Positions 8,565-19,101 of a DNA stretch of 64,000 nt are shown here, one piece after another. Every line of letters begins with the position of its first letter. The stretch's first letter is position 1. The DNA is from Caballeronia cordobensis (GTDB lineage: Bacteria; Pseudomonadota; Gammaproteobacteria; Burkholderiales; Burkholderiaceae), in contig NZ_FCNY02000001.1 in assembly GCF_001544575.2 (NCBI RefSeq), forward strand, positions 372,001 through 436,000, given 5' to 3'. A model generated the notes under the pieces. The model was given only the letters and a program-made list of their open reading frames with translations. It had not been told where the DNA came from and ran no database searches. A program made the position numbers and the translations under genes.

Positions 8565-9626
8565 ATGACCGAGAACGCGATTCCGAAAGCGCCCGCGCGC
8601 GCTTACACGCGCGGCGCCGCGCTGCCCGCGCTGCTGCAAAAGCGCATCCTGATCCTCGACGGCGCGATGGGCACCATGATCCAGCGCTACAAGCTCGATG
8701 AAGCCGCCTATCGCGGCGAGCGCTTCAAGGACTATGGCCGCGACATCAAGGGCAACAACGAATTGCTGTCGATCACGCAGCCGCAGGTCATCCGCGAGAT
8801 TCACGAGCAATACCTGGCGGCGGGCGCGGATATCCTCGAAACGAACACCTTCGGCGCGACGCGCGTGGCTCAGGCCGATTACGGCATGGAAGACCTCGCG
8901 GCGGAGATGAACATCGAGTCGGCGAAGCTCGCGCGCGAGGCCTGCAACAAATATTCGACGCCTGACAAGCCGCGCTTCGTCGCGGGCGCGATCGGGCCGA
9001 CGCCGAAAACCGCGAGCATTTCGCCGGACGTGAACGATCCGGGCGCGCGCAACGTCACGTTCGACGAACTGCGCGAGGCGTACTACGAGCAGGCGAAGGC
9101 GCTGCTCGATGCGGGCTGCGATCTCTTTCTCGTCGAAACGATCTTCGACACGCTGAACGCGAAGGCCGCGCTGTTCGCGCTCGACCAGCTTTTCGACGAT
9201 ACCGGCGAACTCGTGCCGATCATGATTTCGGGCACCGTGACCGATGCGTCGGGCCGCATTCTCTCGGGACAGACGGTCGAAGCGTTCTGGAATTCGCTGC
9301 GTCACGCGAAGCCGCTGACCTTCGGCCTGAACTGCGCGTTAGGCGCGGCTTTGATGCGGCCGTACATCGCCGAACTTGCGAAGCTGTGCGATACGTATGT
9401 GTCCTGCTACCCGAACGCCGGCCTGCCGAATCCGATGAGCGATACCGGCTTCGACGAAACGCCGGACGTAACGTCCGGATTGCTGAAGGAATTCGCGACG
9501 GCGGGCCTCGTGAATATCGCGGGCGGCTGCTGCGGCACGACGCCGGAGCATATCGCGGAGATTGCGAAGGCGCTGGCGGAAGTGAAGCCGCGCGCGTTTC
9601 CGTCGCAGTATCGCGATGCAGCTTGA
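8565..9626 (+). CDS. metH: Methionine synthase, homocysteine-binding module (separate polypeptide)
   Basis: 353 residues from the ATG at 8565. It carries the homocysteine S-methyltransferase domain that is residues 1-350 of one-piece Met[17 protein letters not shown], then the zinc ligands Cys in GLNCALGA and the CC pair in [11 protein letters not shown]. The remaining MetH modules are the next gene, 22 bp on. Together they transfer a methyl group from methyltetrahydrofolate through cobalamin to homocysteine. The two-gene arrangement is usual in Burkholderia and is not a frameshift: the first gene has its own stop and the second its own ribosome site. Confidence 0.92.
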   Translation: MTENAIPKAPARAYTRGAALPALLQKRILILDGAMGTMIQRYKLDEAAYRGERFKDYGRDIKGNNELLSITQPQVIREIHEQYLAAGADILETNTFGATRVAQADYGMEDLAAEMNIESAKLAREACNKYSTPDKPRFVAGAIGPTPKTASISPDVNDPGARNVTFDELREAYYEQAKALLDAGCDLFLVETIFDTLNAKAALFALDQLFDDTGELVPIMISGTVTDASGRILSGQTVEAFWNSLRHAKPLTFGLNCALGAALMRPYIAELAKLCDTYVSCYPNAGLPNPMSDTGFDETPDVTSGLLKEFATAGLVNIAGGCCGTTPEHIAEIAKALAEVKPRAFPSQYRDAA

Positions 9627-9648
9627 CATCGAACAAGAGATCAAGGAA

Positions 9649-12366
9649 ATGACCGACCACACGATGCGTCTCTCGGGCCTCGAACCGTTCAACGTCACCG
9701 ACGGCTCGCTTTTCATCAACGTCGGCGAGCGCACGAACGTGACCGGATCGAAAGCGTTCGCGCGCATGATCCTGAACGGCCAGTTCGACGAAGCGCTCGC
9801 CGTCGCGCGCCAGCAGGTCGAAAACGGCGCGCAGGTCATCGACATCAACATGGACGAGGCCATGCTCGATTCGAAAGCGGCGATGGTGCGCTTTCTGAAT
9901 CTGATCGCATCGGAGCCGGATATCGCGCGCGTGCCGATCATGATCGACTCGTCGAAATGGGAGGTGATCGAAGCCGGCCTGAAATGCGTGCAGGGCAAGG
10001 CGATCGTCAACTCGATCTCGCTGAAGGAAGGCGAAGACGCCTTCAAACATCACGCGAAGCTGATCCGCCGCTACGGCGCGGCGTCCGTCGTGATGGCGTT
10101 CGACGAGCAAGGCCAGGCCGACACGTTCGAGCGCAAGACGCAGATCTGCAAGCGCTCCTACGACATTCTCGTGAGCGAAGTCGGCTTCGAGCCGGAAGAC
10201 ATCATCTTCGATCCGAACATCTTCGCGATCGCGACGGGCATCGAAGAGCACAACAATTACGCGGTCGATTTCATCAACGCGACGCGCTGGATCAAGCAAA
10301 ACCTGCCGCACGCGAAGGTGAGCGGCGGCGTGTCGAACGTGTCGTTCTCGTTCCGCGGCAACGACCCGGTGCGCGAGGCCATCCACACCGTGTTCCTGTA
10401 TCACGCGATTCAGGCGGGCATGGACATGGGCATCGTCAACGCGGGCCAGCTCGGCGTCTATGCCGATCTCGACGCCGAACTGCGCGACATGGTCGAAGAC
10501 GTCGTGCTCAACCGCCGCGAGGATTCCACCGACCGCCTGCTCGAAAGCGCCGACAAGTTCAAGACCGGCGCCGCGAAGAAGGAAGAAAACCTCGAATGGC
10601 GCAATCAGCCGGTTGAGGCGCGTCTGTCGCATGCGCTCGTGCACGGCATCACGAACTTCATCGTCGAAGATACGGAAGAAGTCCGGCAGAAGATCGACGC
10701 CGCCGGCGGCCGTCCGATCAACGTGATCGAAGGCCCGCTGATGGACGGCATGAACGTCGTCGGCGACCTGTTCGGCGCGGGCAAGATGTTCCTGCCGCAA
10801 GTCGTGAAATCGGCGCGCGTGATGAAACAGGCGGTCGCGCATCTGATTCCGTTCATCGAGGAAGAGAAAAAGCGTCTCGCCGATGCCGGCGCGGACGTGC
10901 GTCCGAAGGGCAAGATCGTCATCGCGACCGTGAAGGGCGATGTGCACGATATCGGCAAGAACATCGTGTCGGTCGTGCTCCAGTGCAACAACTTCGAAGT
11001 GGTCAACATGGGCGTGATGGTGCCCTGCGCGACCATCCTGCAGAAAGCGAAGGATGAAGGCGCGGACATCATCGGCCTGTCGGGACTGATTACGCCGAGC
11101 CTCGAGGAAATGGCTTACGTCGCGTCGGAAATGCAGCGCGACGACTATTTCCGCGGCAAGCAGACCCCGCTTCTGATCGGCGGCGCGACGACCTCGCGCG
11201 TGCACACCGCCGTGAAGATCGCGCCGAACTACGAAGGCCCGGTCGTGTACGTGCCGGACGCGTCGCGCTCGGTGTCGGTGGCGTCGAGCCTGCTGTCGGA
11301 CGAAGGCGCGGCGAAGTATCTCGACGACCTGAAGAGCGACTACGACCGCATCCGCACGCAGCACGCCAACAAGAAGGCGCTGCCGATGGTCACGTACGAA
11401 CAGGCGCGCGCCAACCGGACGAAGATCGACTGGAACGCGTATACGCCGAAGAAGCCGAGCTTCATCGGCCGGCGCGTGTTCAAGAACTACGACCTCGCGG
11501 AACTGGCGAATTACATCGACTGGGCTCCGTTCTTCCAGACGTGGGATCTCGCCGGCCCCTATCCGGCGATTCTCAACGACGAGATCGTGGGCGAATCGGC
11601 GCGGCGCGTGTTCTCCGACGGCAAGTCGATGCTCTCGCGTCTGATTCAGGGCCGCTGGCTGACGGCGAACGGCGTCGTCATGCTGCTGCCCGCGAACACC
11701 GTGAACGACGACGACATCGAAATCTACACGGACGAATCACGCTCGCAAGTCGCGATGACATGGCGCAACCTGCGTCAGCAAGGCGTGCGTCCGGTCGTCG
11801 ACGGCGTGATGCGTCCGAACCGCTCGCTCGCCGATTTCATCGCGCCGAAGGACTCGGGCGTGAAGGACTACATCGGCATCTTCGCGGTGACGGCGGGTCT
11901 TGGTGTCGATAAAAAGGAACAACAGTTCGAAGCCGATCACGACGACTACAGCGCGATCATGCTGAAGGCACTCGCCGACCGTTTCGCCGAAGCCTTCGCC
12001 GAAGCGCTGCACGCGCGCGTGCGCCGCGATTTGTGGGGCTACGCGGCGAGCGAAACGCTGGACAACGACGCGCTGATCGCCGAGAAATACGTGGGCATCC
12101 GTCCGGCGCCGGGCTATCCGGCGTGTCCGGATCACCTCGTCAAGCGCGATATGTTCGAAGTGCTTCAGGCGGAGGAGATCGGCATGAGCGTGACCGAATC
12201 GCTCGCGATGCTGCCGGCCGCGAGCGTCTCGGGCTTCTACCTCGCGCATCCCGACAGCACCTATTTCTCGGTGGGCAAGATCGGCGACGATCAACTGGCG
12301 AGCTATGCCGAACGCATGGCGATGTCCACGTCGGACGCCGAACGCGCGCTCGCGCCGCTGCGCTGA
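9649..12366 (+). CDS. metH: Methionine synthase, folate-, cobalamin- and SAM-activation modules
   Basis: 905 residues from the ATG at 9649, preceded by AAGGA at 9641-9645. An upstream in-frame ATG at 9616 would overlap the first gene by 11 bp and is less likely. Modules in order: pterin-binding ([15 protein letters not shown], about 21-280), cobalamin cap and B12 domain (DVHDIGKN near 430 with the cobalt-ligating His, plus [11 protein letters not shown]), and activation domain ([12 protein letters not shown] near 820, the SAM-binding motif). It works with the homocysteine-binding partner upstream to make methionine and regenerate tetrahydrofolate. No cobalamin or SAM riboswitch was recognised upstream of the pair. 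Confidence 0.95.
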   Translation: MTDHTMRLSGLEPFNVTDGSLFINVGERTNVTGSKAFARMILNGQFDEALAVARQQVENGAQVIDINMDEAMLDSKAAMVRFLNLIASEPDIARVPIMIDSSKWEVIEAGLKCVQGKAIVNSISLKEGEDAFKHHAKLIRRYGAASVVMAFDEQGQADTFERKTQICKRSYDILVSEVGFEPEDIIFDPNIFAIATGIEEHNNYAVDFINATRWIKQNLPHAKVSGGVSNVSFSFRGNDPVREAIHTVFLYHAIQAGMDMGIVNAGQLGVYADLDAELRDMVEDVVLNRREDSTDRLLESADKFKTGAAKKEENLEWRNQPVEARLSHALVHGITNFIVEDTEEVRQKIDAAGGRPINVIEGPLMDGMNVVGDLFGAGKMFLPQVVKSARVMKQAVAHLIPFIEEEKKRLADAGADVRPKGKIVIATVKGDVHDIGKNIVSVVLQCNNFEVVNMGVMVPCATILQKAKDEGADIIGLSGLITPSLEEMAYVASEMQRDDYFRGKQTPLLIGGATTSRVHTAVKIAPNYEGPVVYVPDASRSVSVASSLLSDEGAAKYLDDLKSDYDRIRTQHANKKALPMVTYEQARANRTKIDWNAYTPKKPSFIGRRVFKNYDLAELANYIDWAPFFQTWDLAGPYPAILNDEIVGESARRVFSDGKSMLSRLIQGRWLTANGVVMLLPANTVNDDDIEIYTDESRSQVAMTWRNLRQQGVRPVVDGVMRPNRSLADFIAPKDSGVKDYIGIFAVTAGLGVDKKEQQFEADHDDYSAIMLKALADRFAEAFAEALHARVRRDLWGYAASETLDNDALIAEKYVGIRPAPGYPACPDHLVKRDMFEVLQAEEIGMSVTESLAMLPAASVSGFYLAHPDSTYFSVGKIGDDQLASYAERMAMSTSDAERALAPLR

Positions 12367-12543
12367 ACGAGGCGCGGCGGTACTAGGGCTTTCGCGGGAA
12401 CGTTGGAAAAAACCATACGCGGCGCGTGATGCCGAAGAAAAGCGCCACGCAATAGGCGGGAATTTTTTGGCTTCCGTAGACTTGCTCATGCGATGCGCCG
12501 TCACGAGGACGGACACGCATTTTTCGTCACGGAGATAAGTCGC

Positions 12544-12741
12544 ATGAAGAAGCTGACGCCCGCCGTAAGCGTTGCGATCGCAGCCGCCGTTCTCGCCGCA
12601 AGCTCGGCGGCGATCGCGCAGCCGGCCAGCAGCACGACCGCGTCGTCGTACTCGGTGCCGCAGACCGAGCACAAGAAGAAACCGAAGAAGCCGAAGAAAG
12701 CGGCCACGCCGAAATCCGGGACGAACGGTCAGTCGCAGTAA
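12544..12741 (+). CDS. Small secreted Lys-rich hypothetical protein
   Basis: 65 residues from the ATG at 12544. The first 24 are a Sec signal peptide (MKKLTPAVSVAIAAAVLAAS, cleavage after AIAQ or nearby). The mature peptide of about 40 residues is Ser/Thr-rich then strongly basic (HKKKPKKPKKAATPK). No domain was recognised. Similar short basic periplasmic proteins are common in Burkholderia genomes, with unknown role. It has its own terminator at 12760-12792, and a start preceded by GGAG at 12532-12535. Confidence 0.7.
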   Translation: MKKLTPAVSVAIAAAVLAASSAAIAQPASSTTASSYSVPQTEHKKKPKKPKKAATPKSGTNGQSQ

Positions 12742-12759
12742 GCCGGTTTCATCGGAAGA

Positions 12760-12792
12760 AAAAACCCGCGTCGTCGCCGATGCGGGTTTTTT
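12760..12792 (+). terminator. Rho-independent terminator after the Lys-rich small gene
   Basis: AAAACCCGC, a 12-base loop and GCGGGTTTTTT. The complementary A/T flanks extend the stem and allow weak termination from the other strand too, for the convergent DUF1840 gene. Confidence 0.85.
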
Positions 12793-12825
12793 CGTTTCAG
12801 GCGCGACGCTCCAGCGCGGCGGATC

Positions 12826-13152
12826 TCAGACGCCCCAGAGGATGTCCGTGTTGCCCTTCTGCGCGAGGCGCAGCATGTCGAGGAACGGATACGCGCGCTG
12901 CGCGAGCCCGATGGGAATCTCGTGCGGCTCGTGCCCCGCCTCGCCCTCGTGAAAATGGCCGTCGTGCTCGGCGCGCTCTTTCTTGTCGGTGACGACGGCC
13001 GCTTCGAGTTTCTGAATGGCCGAAGGCAGCTCTTCGTGCGTGATGACGCCGCGCTCCGTAAGCTTCTTGCCGATGATGCCGAGCAGGTACTCGGCGAGAT
13101 TGTCCAGCATCAGGACATCCGGTGCGGCCGGGGTTTTGAATGTGATCAGCAT
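12826..13152 (-). CDS. DUF1840 family protein
   Basis: 108 residues from the ATG at 13152, with AAAGGA just upstream on the minus strand. The sequence MLITFKTPAAPDVLMLDNLAEYLLGIIGK and the His/Glu-rich middle (EHDGHFHEGEAGHEPHE) are typical of DUF1840, a cytoplasmic betaproteobacterial family of unknown role. The His/Glu cluster could bind metal, which is inference. It is divergent from argS across 292 bp in which no other gene is evident. Confidence 0.85.
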   Translation of the reverse strand: MLITFKTPAAPDVLMLDNLAEYLLGIIGKKLTERGVITHEELPSAIQKLEAAVVTDKKERAEHDGHFHEGEAGHEPHEIPIGLAQRAYPFLDMLRLAQKGNTDILWGV

Positions 13153-13444
13153 GGCATGGTCCTTTTGTTTATGTTGGGTCATAGGCGGTTTGCAAACCGG
13201 TTTGAACACAAACCGCGCAGACGAGCCGGTCTCCCTGACAACGTGACAACACCCTGATTCGACATATTAGCACCTGCTAAAATCCCCACTTTGCAGGTAT
13301 ATGACCCGGCGAACGGTCATATGTCCGCGAGGCTTCGCAGACATGGCGAACGGCGTTTTTCTCGCGCCTCCGGGTTCCGGGCGCACGCCAGCATCCATCC
13401 ACTCGCCATACCCCATCGGACTCGCTCCATCGGATCACATCAGC

Positions 13445-15229
13445 ATGCTGCCCGCACATAAACACACTCTCGAAACGCTCCTCACCGACGCGGTCAAGCA
13501 GGTCGCGCTAGCCACTCAGGGCGCCAGCGAAGCGGCCTTCGTCGCGCCCGCGATCGTTCTCGAACGGCCGAAGGTCGCGGCGCACGGCGACGTGGCATCG
13601 AATGTCGCGATGCAGCTCGCCAAGCCGCTGCGCGCCAACCCGCGCCAGCTCGCGCAGCAGATCGTCGATGCGGCGCTCGCGCTGCCGGCTGCGAAGGGTC
13701 TCGTCGAGAGCGCCGAAGTGGCGGGTCCCGGCTTCATCAATCTGCGTCTTGCCGCGTCGGCGAAGCAAGACGTGATCCCGGCCGTGCTGGGCGCGGGCGC
13801 CGCGTTCGGCCGCTCGGCGCGCGAGGCCGGCAGGCACGTGCTCGTCGAATTCGTGTCGGCGAACCCGACCGGTCCGCTGCACGTCGGCCACGGCCGCCAG
13901 GCCGCGCTCGGCGACGCGCTCTCGAACCTGCTCGAAACGCAGGGCTACGACGTGCATCGCGAGTTCTACTACAACGACGCCGGCGTGCAGATCGGCAACC
14001 TCGCCACCTCCACGCAACTGCGCGCGCGCGGCCTGAAGCCGAACGAGCCGGGCTGGCCCGACGCCGCGTACAACGGCGAGTACATCGCCGATATCGCGCG
14101 CGACTACATGGCGGGCGAAACGGTCGCCGCGAAAGATGGCGAGCCCGTGAAGGGCAAGGGCGACGTCGAGGATCTCGACGCCATCCGTCATTTCGCCGTG
14201 GCGTATCTGCGTCACGAGCAGGACATGGATCTGACCGCGTTCGGCGTGAAGTTCGACCAGTTCTATCTGGAGTCGTCGCTCTACAAGGAAGGGCGCGTCG
14301 AGAAGACGGTCGCGGCGCTCGTCGATGCGGGCAAGACCTACGAGCAGGACGGCGCGCTGTGGCTGCGCACCACCGACGACGGCGACGACAAAGACCGCGT
14401 CATGAAGAAGTCCGATGGCACGTTCACGTACTTCGTGCCGGACGTCGCGTACCACGTGACCAAGTGGGAGCGCGGCTTCACGAAGGTCATCAACATCCAG
14501 GGCTCGGACCATCACGGCACCATCGCGCGCGTGCGCGCCGGCTTGCAAGGGCTCGGCGTGGGCATTCCGAAGGGCTATCCCGACTACGTGCTGCACAAGA
14601 TGGTCACAGTCATGCGCGACGGCGAGGAAGTGAAGATTTCCAAGCGCGCCGGCAGCTACGTGACGGTGCGCGATCTGATCGAATGGTCGGGCGGCCTGGC
14701 TCCCGGCCATGAAACCGCGCCCGACCAGATCGACGAAGAGACCATCCGCCGCGGCCGCGACGCGGTGCGCTTCTTCCTCATCTCGCGCAAGGCGGATACC
14801 GAGTTCGTGTTCGACATCGATCTCGCGCTCAAGCAGAACGACGAGAACCCGGTCTACTACGTGCAATACGCGCACGCGCGCATCTGCACGATCCTGAACG
14901 ACTGGAAGGAACGCTACGGCGGCGACATCGCAAAGGCGGCGCAAGCCGATCTTTCGCCGCTGTCGAGCGACCGCGCGATGGCGCTTCTGAACAAGCTCGC
15001 CGAGTATCCCGAGATGCTCGCGCACGCCGCGGAAGAACTTGCGCCGCACGCGGTCGCGTTCTACCTGCGCGATCTCGCCGGCGAATTTCACTCGTTCTAC
15101 AATGCGGAGCGCGTGCTCGTGGACGAAGAGAAGGAACGCACCGCGCGCATCGCGCTGCTCGCGGCGACACGCCAGATTCTCGAAAACGGGCTCGCGACCA
15201 TCGGCGTTTCCGCTCCTCAAAAAATGTGA
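13445..15229 (+). CDS. argS: Arginyl-tRNA synthetase
   Basis: 594 residues from the ATG at 13445; the frame is open 144 bp further left but homology starts here. Class I synthetase: N-terminal additional domain (1-130), HIGH-type motif in [13 protein letters not shown] (about 138-150), KMSKS counterpart in [17 protein letters not shown], and a C-terminal DALR anticodon-binding domain ending at residue 594. It charges tRNA-Arg in the cytosol. The SPOR-domain gene follows after 128 bp. Confidence 0.97.
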   Translation: MLPAHKHTLETLLTDAVKQVALATQGASEAAFVAPAIVLERPKVAAHGDVASNVAMQLAKPLRANPRQLAQQIVDAALALPAAKGLVESAEVAGPGFINLRLAASAKQDVIPAVLGAGAAFGRSAREAGRHVLVEFVSANPTGPLHVGHGRQAALGDALSNLLETQGYDVHREFYYNDAGVQIGNLATSTQLRARGLKPNEPGWPDAAYNGEYIADIARDYMAGETVAAKDGEPVKGKGDVEDLDAIRHFAVAYLRHEQDMDLTAFGVKFDQFYLESSLYKEGRVEKTVAALVDAGKTYEQDGALWLRTTDDGDDKDRVMKKSDGTFTYFVPDVAYHVTKWERGFTKVINIQGSDHHGTIARVRAGLQGLGVGIPKGYPDYVLHKMVTVMRDGEEVKISKRAGSYVTVRDLIEWSGGLAPGHETAPDQIDEETIRRGRDAVRFFLISRKADTEFVFDIDLALKQNDENPVYYVQYAHARICTILNDWKERYGGDIAKAAQADLSPLSSDRAMALLNKLAEYPEMLAHAAEELAPHAVAFYLRDLAGEFHSFYNAERVLVDEEKERTARIALLAATRQILENGLATIGVSAPQKM

Positions 15230-15357
15230 ACCTGCCACGCACGCACGGAAAATAGGATTTTTCGGCGTGCGTGAACAGATGCCTGGCGCGGGCTCGCCAC
15301 GAGCCGCCGCTATAATCGTCGCCCAACCAGAAGACTCTCTCGCAGGTGATTCATACG

Positions 15358-16128
15358 ATGGCAAAACCACGCCGCACATCGAAGCAGTCGAAGCAAACCG
15401 GGGGAACGTTTATCGGCATCGTGCTGGGCCTGATCGTCGGGCTCGCGATCGCCGTGATCGTCGCGCTCTACATCACGCGCGCGCCCACGCCGTTCGTGGC
15501 GAAGGTCGCGCCGCCGCCGTCGGAAGCGAACTCCGCGCCGCCCGCCGCGCAGCCCTACGATCCGAATCGTCCGCTGCAGGGCAAGTCGCCGGGCCAGGCG
15601 GTCCCGCAAGCCGCGCAGCCCACGCCGCCCAACACCGCGCCGGGCCAGACCAACAATCAGACGCAGTCGTCGGGCATGCTTGACGAGCCGCAGATCGTTG
15701 AAGTGCCGCCGTCGGGCGCGACGGCCTCCGCGCCGAAGAGCGGCAGCGCGTCCATCGCGAAGAAGCCCGAGACGGCGCCTGCCGCACCCACCGCGCCGAA
15801 CGTCACGAGCAACGCCAACGCCACGCCGCCCAAGGGCGGCTCGGCAGCCACGGCCGGCAAGACCACGCCGCCCGCGCCCGGCGAGCCCAACACCGGCTAT
15901 TTCCTGCAGGTGGGCGCGTACAAGACGCAAGCGGATGCGGAGCAGCAGCGCGCGCGGCTCGGTTTCCAGGGCTTCGAATCGCGGGTCACGCAGCGCGATG
16001 CGGGCGGCGTGACGTACTATCGTGTGCGCGTCGGCCCGTTCGCGAAGTTCGAAGACATGAACACCGCGCGCCAGCGTCTGTCCGATGCGGGCGTCGATAC
16101 CGCCGTCATCCGTTTCTCGAAGCAATAA
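15358..16128 (+). CDS. SPOR-domain inner-membrane protein (FtsN-like)
   Basis: 256 residues from the ATG at 15358. A short basic cytoplasmic tail (MAKPRRTSKQSKQT) is followed by one transmembrane helix (about 19-42, FIGIVLGLIVGLAIAVIVAL), a long Pro/Ala/Thr-rich periplasmic spacer and a C-terminal SPOR domain (about 180-256, GYFLQVGAYKTQADAEQQRA). SPOR domains bind denuded peptidoglycan at the septum, and the architecture is that of FtsN. A TATAAT hexamer lies at 15310-15315, but no matching -35 was found. The argS-SPOR-dsbA order is common in Burkholderia. Confidence 0.88.
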   Translation: MAKPRRTSKQSKQTGGTFIGIVLGLIVGLAIAVIVALYITRAPTPFVAKVAPPPSEANSAPPAAQPYDPNRPLQGKSPGQAVPQAAQPTPPNTAPGQTNNQTQSSGMLDEPQIVEVPPSGATASAPKSGSASIAKKPETAPAAPTAPNVTSNANATPPKGGSAATAGKTTPPAPGEPNTGYFLQVGAYKTQADAEQQRARLGFQGFESRVTQRDAGGVTYYRVRVGPFAKFEDMNTARQRLSDAGVDTAVIRFSKQ

Positions 16129-16264
16129 GGTCAGCGCGCTTCGCGCTTGCTCCACGGCAAGCGCGGGCGCACCTACGGTTTTTAAGCGTGGCTTAAGCGT
16201 CGTATGTCCCACTTATGGGCCTGTTTTCGTACCGTCGCGTACCCATTGCGTCCATTCTTCCATC

Positions 16265-16909
16265 ATGAAAAAACTGTTTAGCGCGTTGGCTCTCTCCCTC
16301 GGCATCGCAGCCGCTTCCGTGACCGTCGCGAGCACGGCAATGGCCGCGCCCACCGCCGGCAAGGACTACACGGTGCTGCAGGCCGCGCAGCCGGTCGGCG
16401 CGCCCGCGGGCAAGGTCGAGGTCATCGAGTTCTTCTGGTACGGCTGCCCGCACTGCAACGAGTTCGAGCCGTATCTGGAAGCATGGGCGAAGAAGCAGGG
16501 CCCGGACGTCGTGTTCAAGCGCGTGCCGGTGGCGTTCCGCGACGACTTCATCCCGCACTCGAAGATGTATCACGCGCTCGACGCGCTCGGCGTCGCGGAG
16601 AAAGTCACGCCGGCCGTGTTCAACGAAATCCACGTGAAGAAGAACTATCTGCTCACGCCGCAGGCGCAGGCGGACTTCCTCAAGACGCAGGGCGTCGATC
16701 CGAAGAAATACATGGATGCCTATAACTCGTTCTCGACGCAAAGCGCCGTGCAGCGCGACGCCAAGCTGATGCAGGACTACAAGATCGACGGCGTGCCGAC
16801 GGTCGTCGTGCAGGGCAAGTACGAGACCGGTCCGGCAATGACCAACAGCCTGCCGGGCACGACGCAGGTGATGGACTTCCTCGTCCAGCAAGCCCGCGAC
16901 AAGAAGTAA
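16265..16909 (+). CDS. dsbA: Thiol:disulfide interchange protein DsbA
   Basis: 214 residues from the ATG at 16265. The signal peptide ends at about residue 28 (ASTAMA|AP). The thioredoxin fold has the active site C61-P-H-C64 (FFWYGCPHCNEFEP) and the cis-proline loop in GVPTVVVQG. DsbA oxidises cysteine pairs in exported proteins and is needed for flagellar and secretion functions. The short-chain dehydrogenase follows after 19 bp, so they are probably cotranscribed. Confidence 0.96.
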   Translation: MKKLFSALALSLGIAAASVTVASTAMAAPTAGKDYTVLQAAQPVGAPAGKVEVIEFFWYGCPHCNEFEPYLEAWAKKQGPDVVFKRVPVAFRDDFIPHSKMYHALDALGVAEKVTPAVFNEIHVKKNYLLTPQAQADFLKTQGVDPKKYMDAYNSFSTQSAVQRDAKLMQDYKIDGVPTVVVQGKYETGPAMTNSLPGTTQVMDFLVQQARDKK

Positions 16910-16928
16910 CCTCCTCTCCCGCGCCGGC

Positions 16929-17708
16929 ATGAATGCAGTTCGCCTGAAGGTCTTCATCACCGGCGCATCGAGCGGCATCGGCCTCGCACTGGCCGAGGAA
17001 TACGTGAAGCGCGGGGCCGTGCTCGGCCTCGTCGCCCGCCGCGCCGACGCGCTCGCCGCCTTCGCGGCGCGCCATCCGCAAAACTCCATTTCGATCTATC
17101 CCGCCGACGTGCGCGACCCCGATGCGCTTGCCGACGCCGCGCGCCGCTTTATCGCGGAACACGGCGCGGCGGATGTCGTCATCGCCAATGCGGGCATGAG
17201 CCGCGGCGCGCTGACGGGTCACGGCGATCTCGACACCTTCCGCACCGTGATGGACGTCAACTACTTCGGCATGGTCGCGACATTCGAGCCGTTCGTCGCA
17301 TCGATGACGGCCGCGCGGCACGGCACGCTCGTCGGCATCGCGAGCGTCGCGGGCGTGCGCGGGCTGCCGGGCGGCGGCGCGTACAGCGCGTCGAAATCGG
17401 CGGTCGCGAAGTATCTGGAGTCGTTGCGCGTCGAAATGCGCCCGCTGGGCGTGGCCGTCGTCACGATCGCGCCGGGCTACGTGCGCTCGGAGATGACCGC
17501 GCACAATCCGTATCGCATGCCGTTTCTGATGGACGCCGACCGATTCGCCGCGAAAGCCGCCGACGCCATCGCCCGCAAGGTGCGCTACGCGACGTTTCCC
17601 TGGCAGATGCGCATCGCCGGCATGCTGATGCACATGCTGCCGCGCCGCCTCTACGACGCGCTCGCCGAGCGCGCGCCGCGCAAGCCGCGAGCAAACGAAA
17701 GCGAGTGA
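16929..17708 (+). CDS. Short-chain dehydrogenase/reductase
   Basis: 259 residues, classical SDR: NAD(P)-binding TGASSGIG (residues 11-18), NAG (87-89), catalytic S139, Y152 and K156 (GGGAYSASKSA). The C-terminal portion (MRIAGMLMHMLPRRLYDAL) suggests membrane association, as in the DltE/YqjQ-type SDRs. The substrate is unknown. It lies 19 bp after dsbA and is closed by the terminator at 17714-17748. Confidence 0.9.
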   Translation: MNAVRLKVFITGASSGIGLALAEEYVKRGAVLGLVARRADALAAFAARHPQNSISIYPADVRDPDALADAARRFIAEHGAADVVIANAGMSRGALTGHGDLDTFRTVMDVNYFGMVATFEPFVASMTAARHGTLVGIASVAGVRGLPGGGAYSASKSAVAKYLESLRVEMRPLGVAVVTIAPGYVRSEMTAHNPYRMPFLMDADRFAAKAADAIARKVRYATFPWQMRIAGMLMHMLPRRLYDALAERAPRKPRANESE

Positions 17709-17713
17709 CGCAA

Positions 17714-17748
17714 AAAAACCGGCTGCGCGAAAACGCAGCCGGTTTTTC
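17714..17748. terminator. Bidirectional rho-independent terminator between the SDR and DUF3443 genes
   Basis: A perfect 12-bp stem AAACCGGCTGCG / CGCAGCCGGTTT around a short A-rich loop, with A-run on the left and TTTTT on the right. It serves both converging genes. Confidence 0.88.
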
Positions 17749-17769
17749 CTTGCAGACCGCTCAAAGCCG

Positions 17770-19083
17770 TCAGAACGCTACATACGCCGAACTGTTGGGC
17801 AACTCGAAGCCGACATACACGTGCCGTCCGAAGAAGAACGGCAAGCCGAAGTCGAAGAAGTTGGACATGCCCAACTGGCCGCCGAGACTGTTGAACGCGA
17901 ACTTGTTGCCGCCTTGCGTCAGCGTGCGCGCGCTGACCAGCTGGAACGGCACGTTCGCGCTGTTGCCTTCGGTGCCCTGGATCGTCGTCGAAAGCGACTG
18001 CTCCGAGCTCGGGCAATAGAACGCGCTCGAACTCGAACACAGCGGGAAGCTGTCCTGGAAGAAGTTGCCGTTCGATCCCGAGTCGAAGAACGTCTTGTAC
18101 GTTTGTCCCTTGTAGGTGCCGGTGAGGTCGCCATACGGGTCCGTGCCGTACTTCGTCACGCCGCTGATGCTGTTGTTGCTCTGCGTGCCGATACCGAAGA
18201 TCAGCACGCCGGTCGCGCTCGCCGCGCCGCCGTCCGGAACCGGCGGCAACTGCACGATCACGCCATTGTTGTTGACCGCGAACTTCGTGACGGGATTCGT
18301 GACCTGCTGGGCGACCGGCGTCGCGACGCCCGTGCAGTTCGTGCCGTTGGTGCAGGAGAAGTACATCGCGTTGAGCGCCGTGCTCGCGCAACTCGGGCCG
18401 CAATCAACCGTCTGCGGGCCAATGCCGAGAATGCCGTTCGCGCCGATATCGCCGACGTCGTTCTCGTCGTTGCCGGACGGGCAGCCGTTGCTTCCCGTCG
18501 GCGCGGCCGATGCGTCGAGATCGCCGATGATCTGAATCGGCACGCCCGACGCCACTTCGGTGCCCATCTTCACGTCGGCCGTGCGCACGGTGCCCCACGT
18601 GTAGCCGTCCGCGAAGCCCGCGCACTCGGCGAGCTGGCCGCCGTTCGACGCGCGCGTGCCGGGCAGGCTGCCGAGCACGTTCTGCGCCGCCGAGCCGAGA
18701 ATGCGCAGGCCGAAGGACGCCGTATCGACCTGAATGTTGTCGATCGTCTGGCACACCGAGGAGCCCGGCGCGCACACCGTGACCGACACGTTCGGAATGT
18801 TCACGAAGTTCGCGACGCCGGCATTGACGTTGATCGGCACCGCGTTCGTGCCATTGGGTTGAATCGGCTGCGCGTTCGCGGTGCTGGTGCCCGAACTGCC
18901 GCCGCCGCCCGAGCCGCCGCCGCCCGATCCGCCCGACGAACCGCCGCCGCTCGAACTGGAACTGTCGCTGCCGCCACCGCCGCACGCAGCGAGCATGACC
19001 GAAAGACAGAGCACGCCGAGCCAGCGCGCGAAACCGCCGCGTCGAAGGAAAGAGCCGGGAAGGCCGAGTGTCTTGCTATGCAT
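17770..19083 (-). CDS. DUF3443 lipoprotein with pepsin-like features
   Basis: 437 residues. The signal peptide ends in a lipobox (VMLAAC, Cys34), so this is a lipoprotein, followed by a 30-residue Gly/Ser linker. The family is annotated only as DUF3443, but the order of motifs resembles a two-lobed aspartic protease. D120-T-A-S follows a hydrophobic strand (NIQVDTASFGLRIL), then a flap-like segment (GYTWGTVRTADVKMG), ANGILGIGP, LIFGIGTQ, and a second D334-S-G-S (YKTFFDSGSNGNFF). The Gly-to-Ala change in the first motif is the main departure from pepsin. It follows the DUF2844 gene by 18 bp, so the two are probably coexpressed. Protease activity is inference. Confidence 0.85.
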   Translation of the reverse strand: MHSKTLGLPGSFLRRGGFARWLGVLCLSVMLAACGGGGSDSSSSSGGGSSGGSGGGGSGGGGSSGTSTANAQPIQPNGTNAVPINVNAGVANFVNIPNVSVTVCAPGSSVCQTIDNIQVDTASFGLRILGSAAQNVLGSLPGTRASNGGQLAECAGFADGYTWGTVRTADVKMGTEVASGVPIQIIGDLDASAAPTGSNGCPSGNDENDVGDIGANGILGIGPQTVDCGPSCASTALNAMYFSCTNGTNCTGVATPVAQQVTNPVTKFAVNNNGVIVQLPPVPDGGAASATGVLIFGIGTQSNNSISGVTKYGTDPYGDLTGTYKGQTYKTFFDSGSNGNFFQDSFPLCSSSSAFYCPSSEQSLSTTIQGTEGNSANVPFQLVSARTLTQGGNKFAFNSLGGQLGMSNFFDFGLPFFFGRHVYVGFELPNSSAYVAF

Positions 19084-19101
19084 ACTGAAGTCTCCCGTCG
19101 C

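Noticed and set aside
9616..9648. Earlier start for the second metH gene overlapping the first
   Set aside because: The ATG at 9649 has AAGGA at a good distance and matches the usual family N-terminus.
9220..11364. A roughly 700-codon minus-strand frame opposite metH
   Set aside because: Antisense to a conserved enzyme with no recognisable domain.
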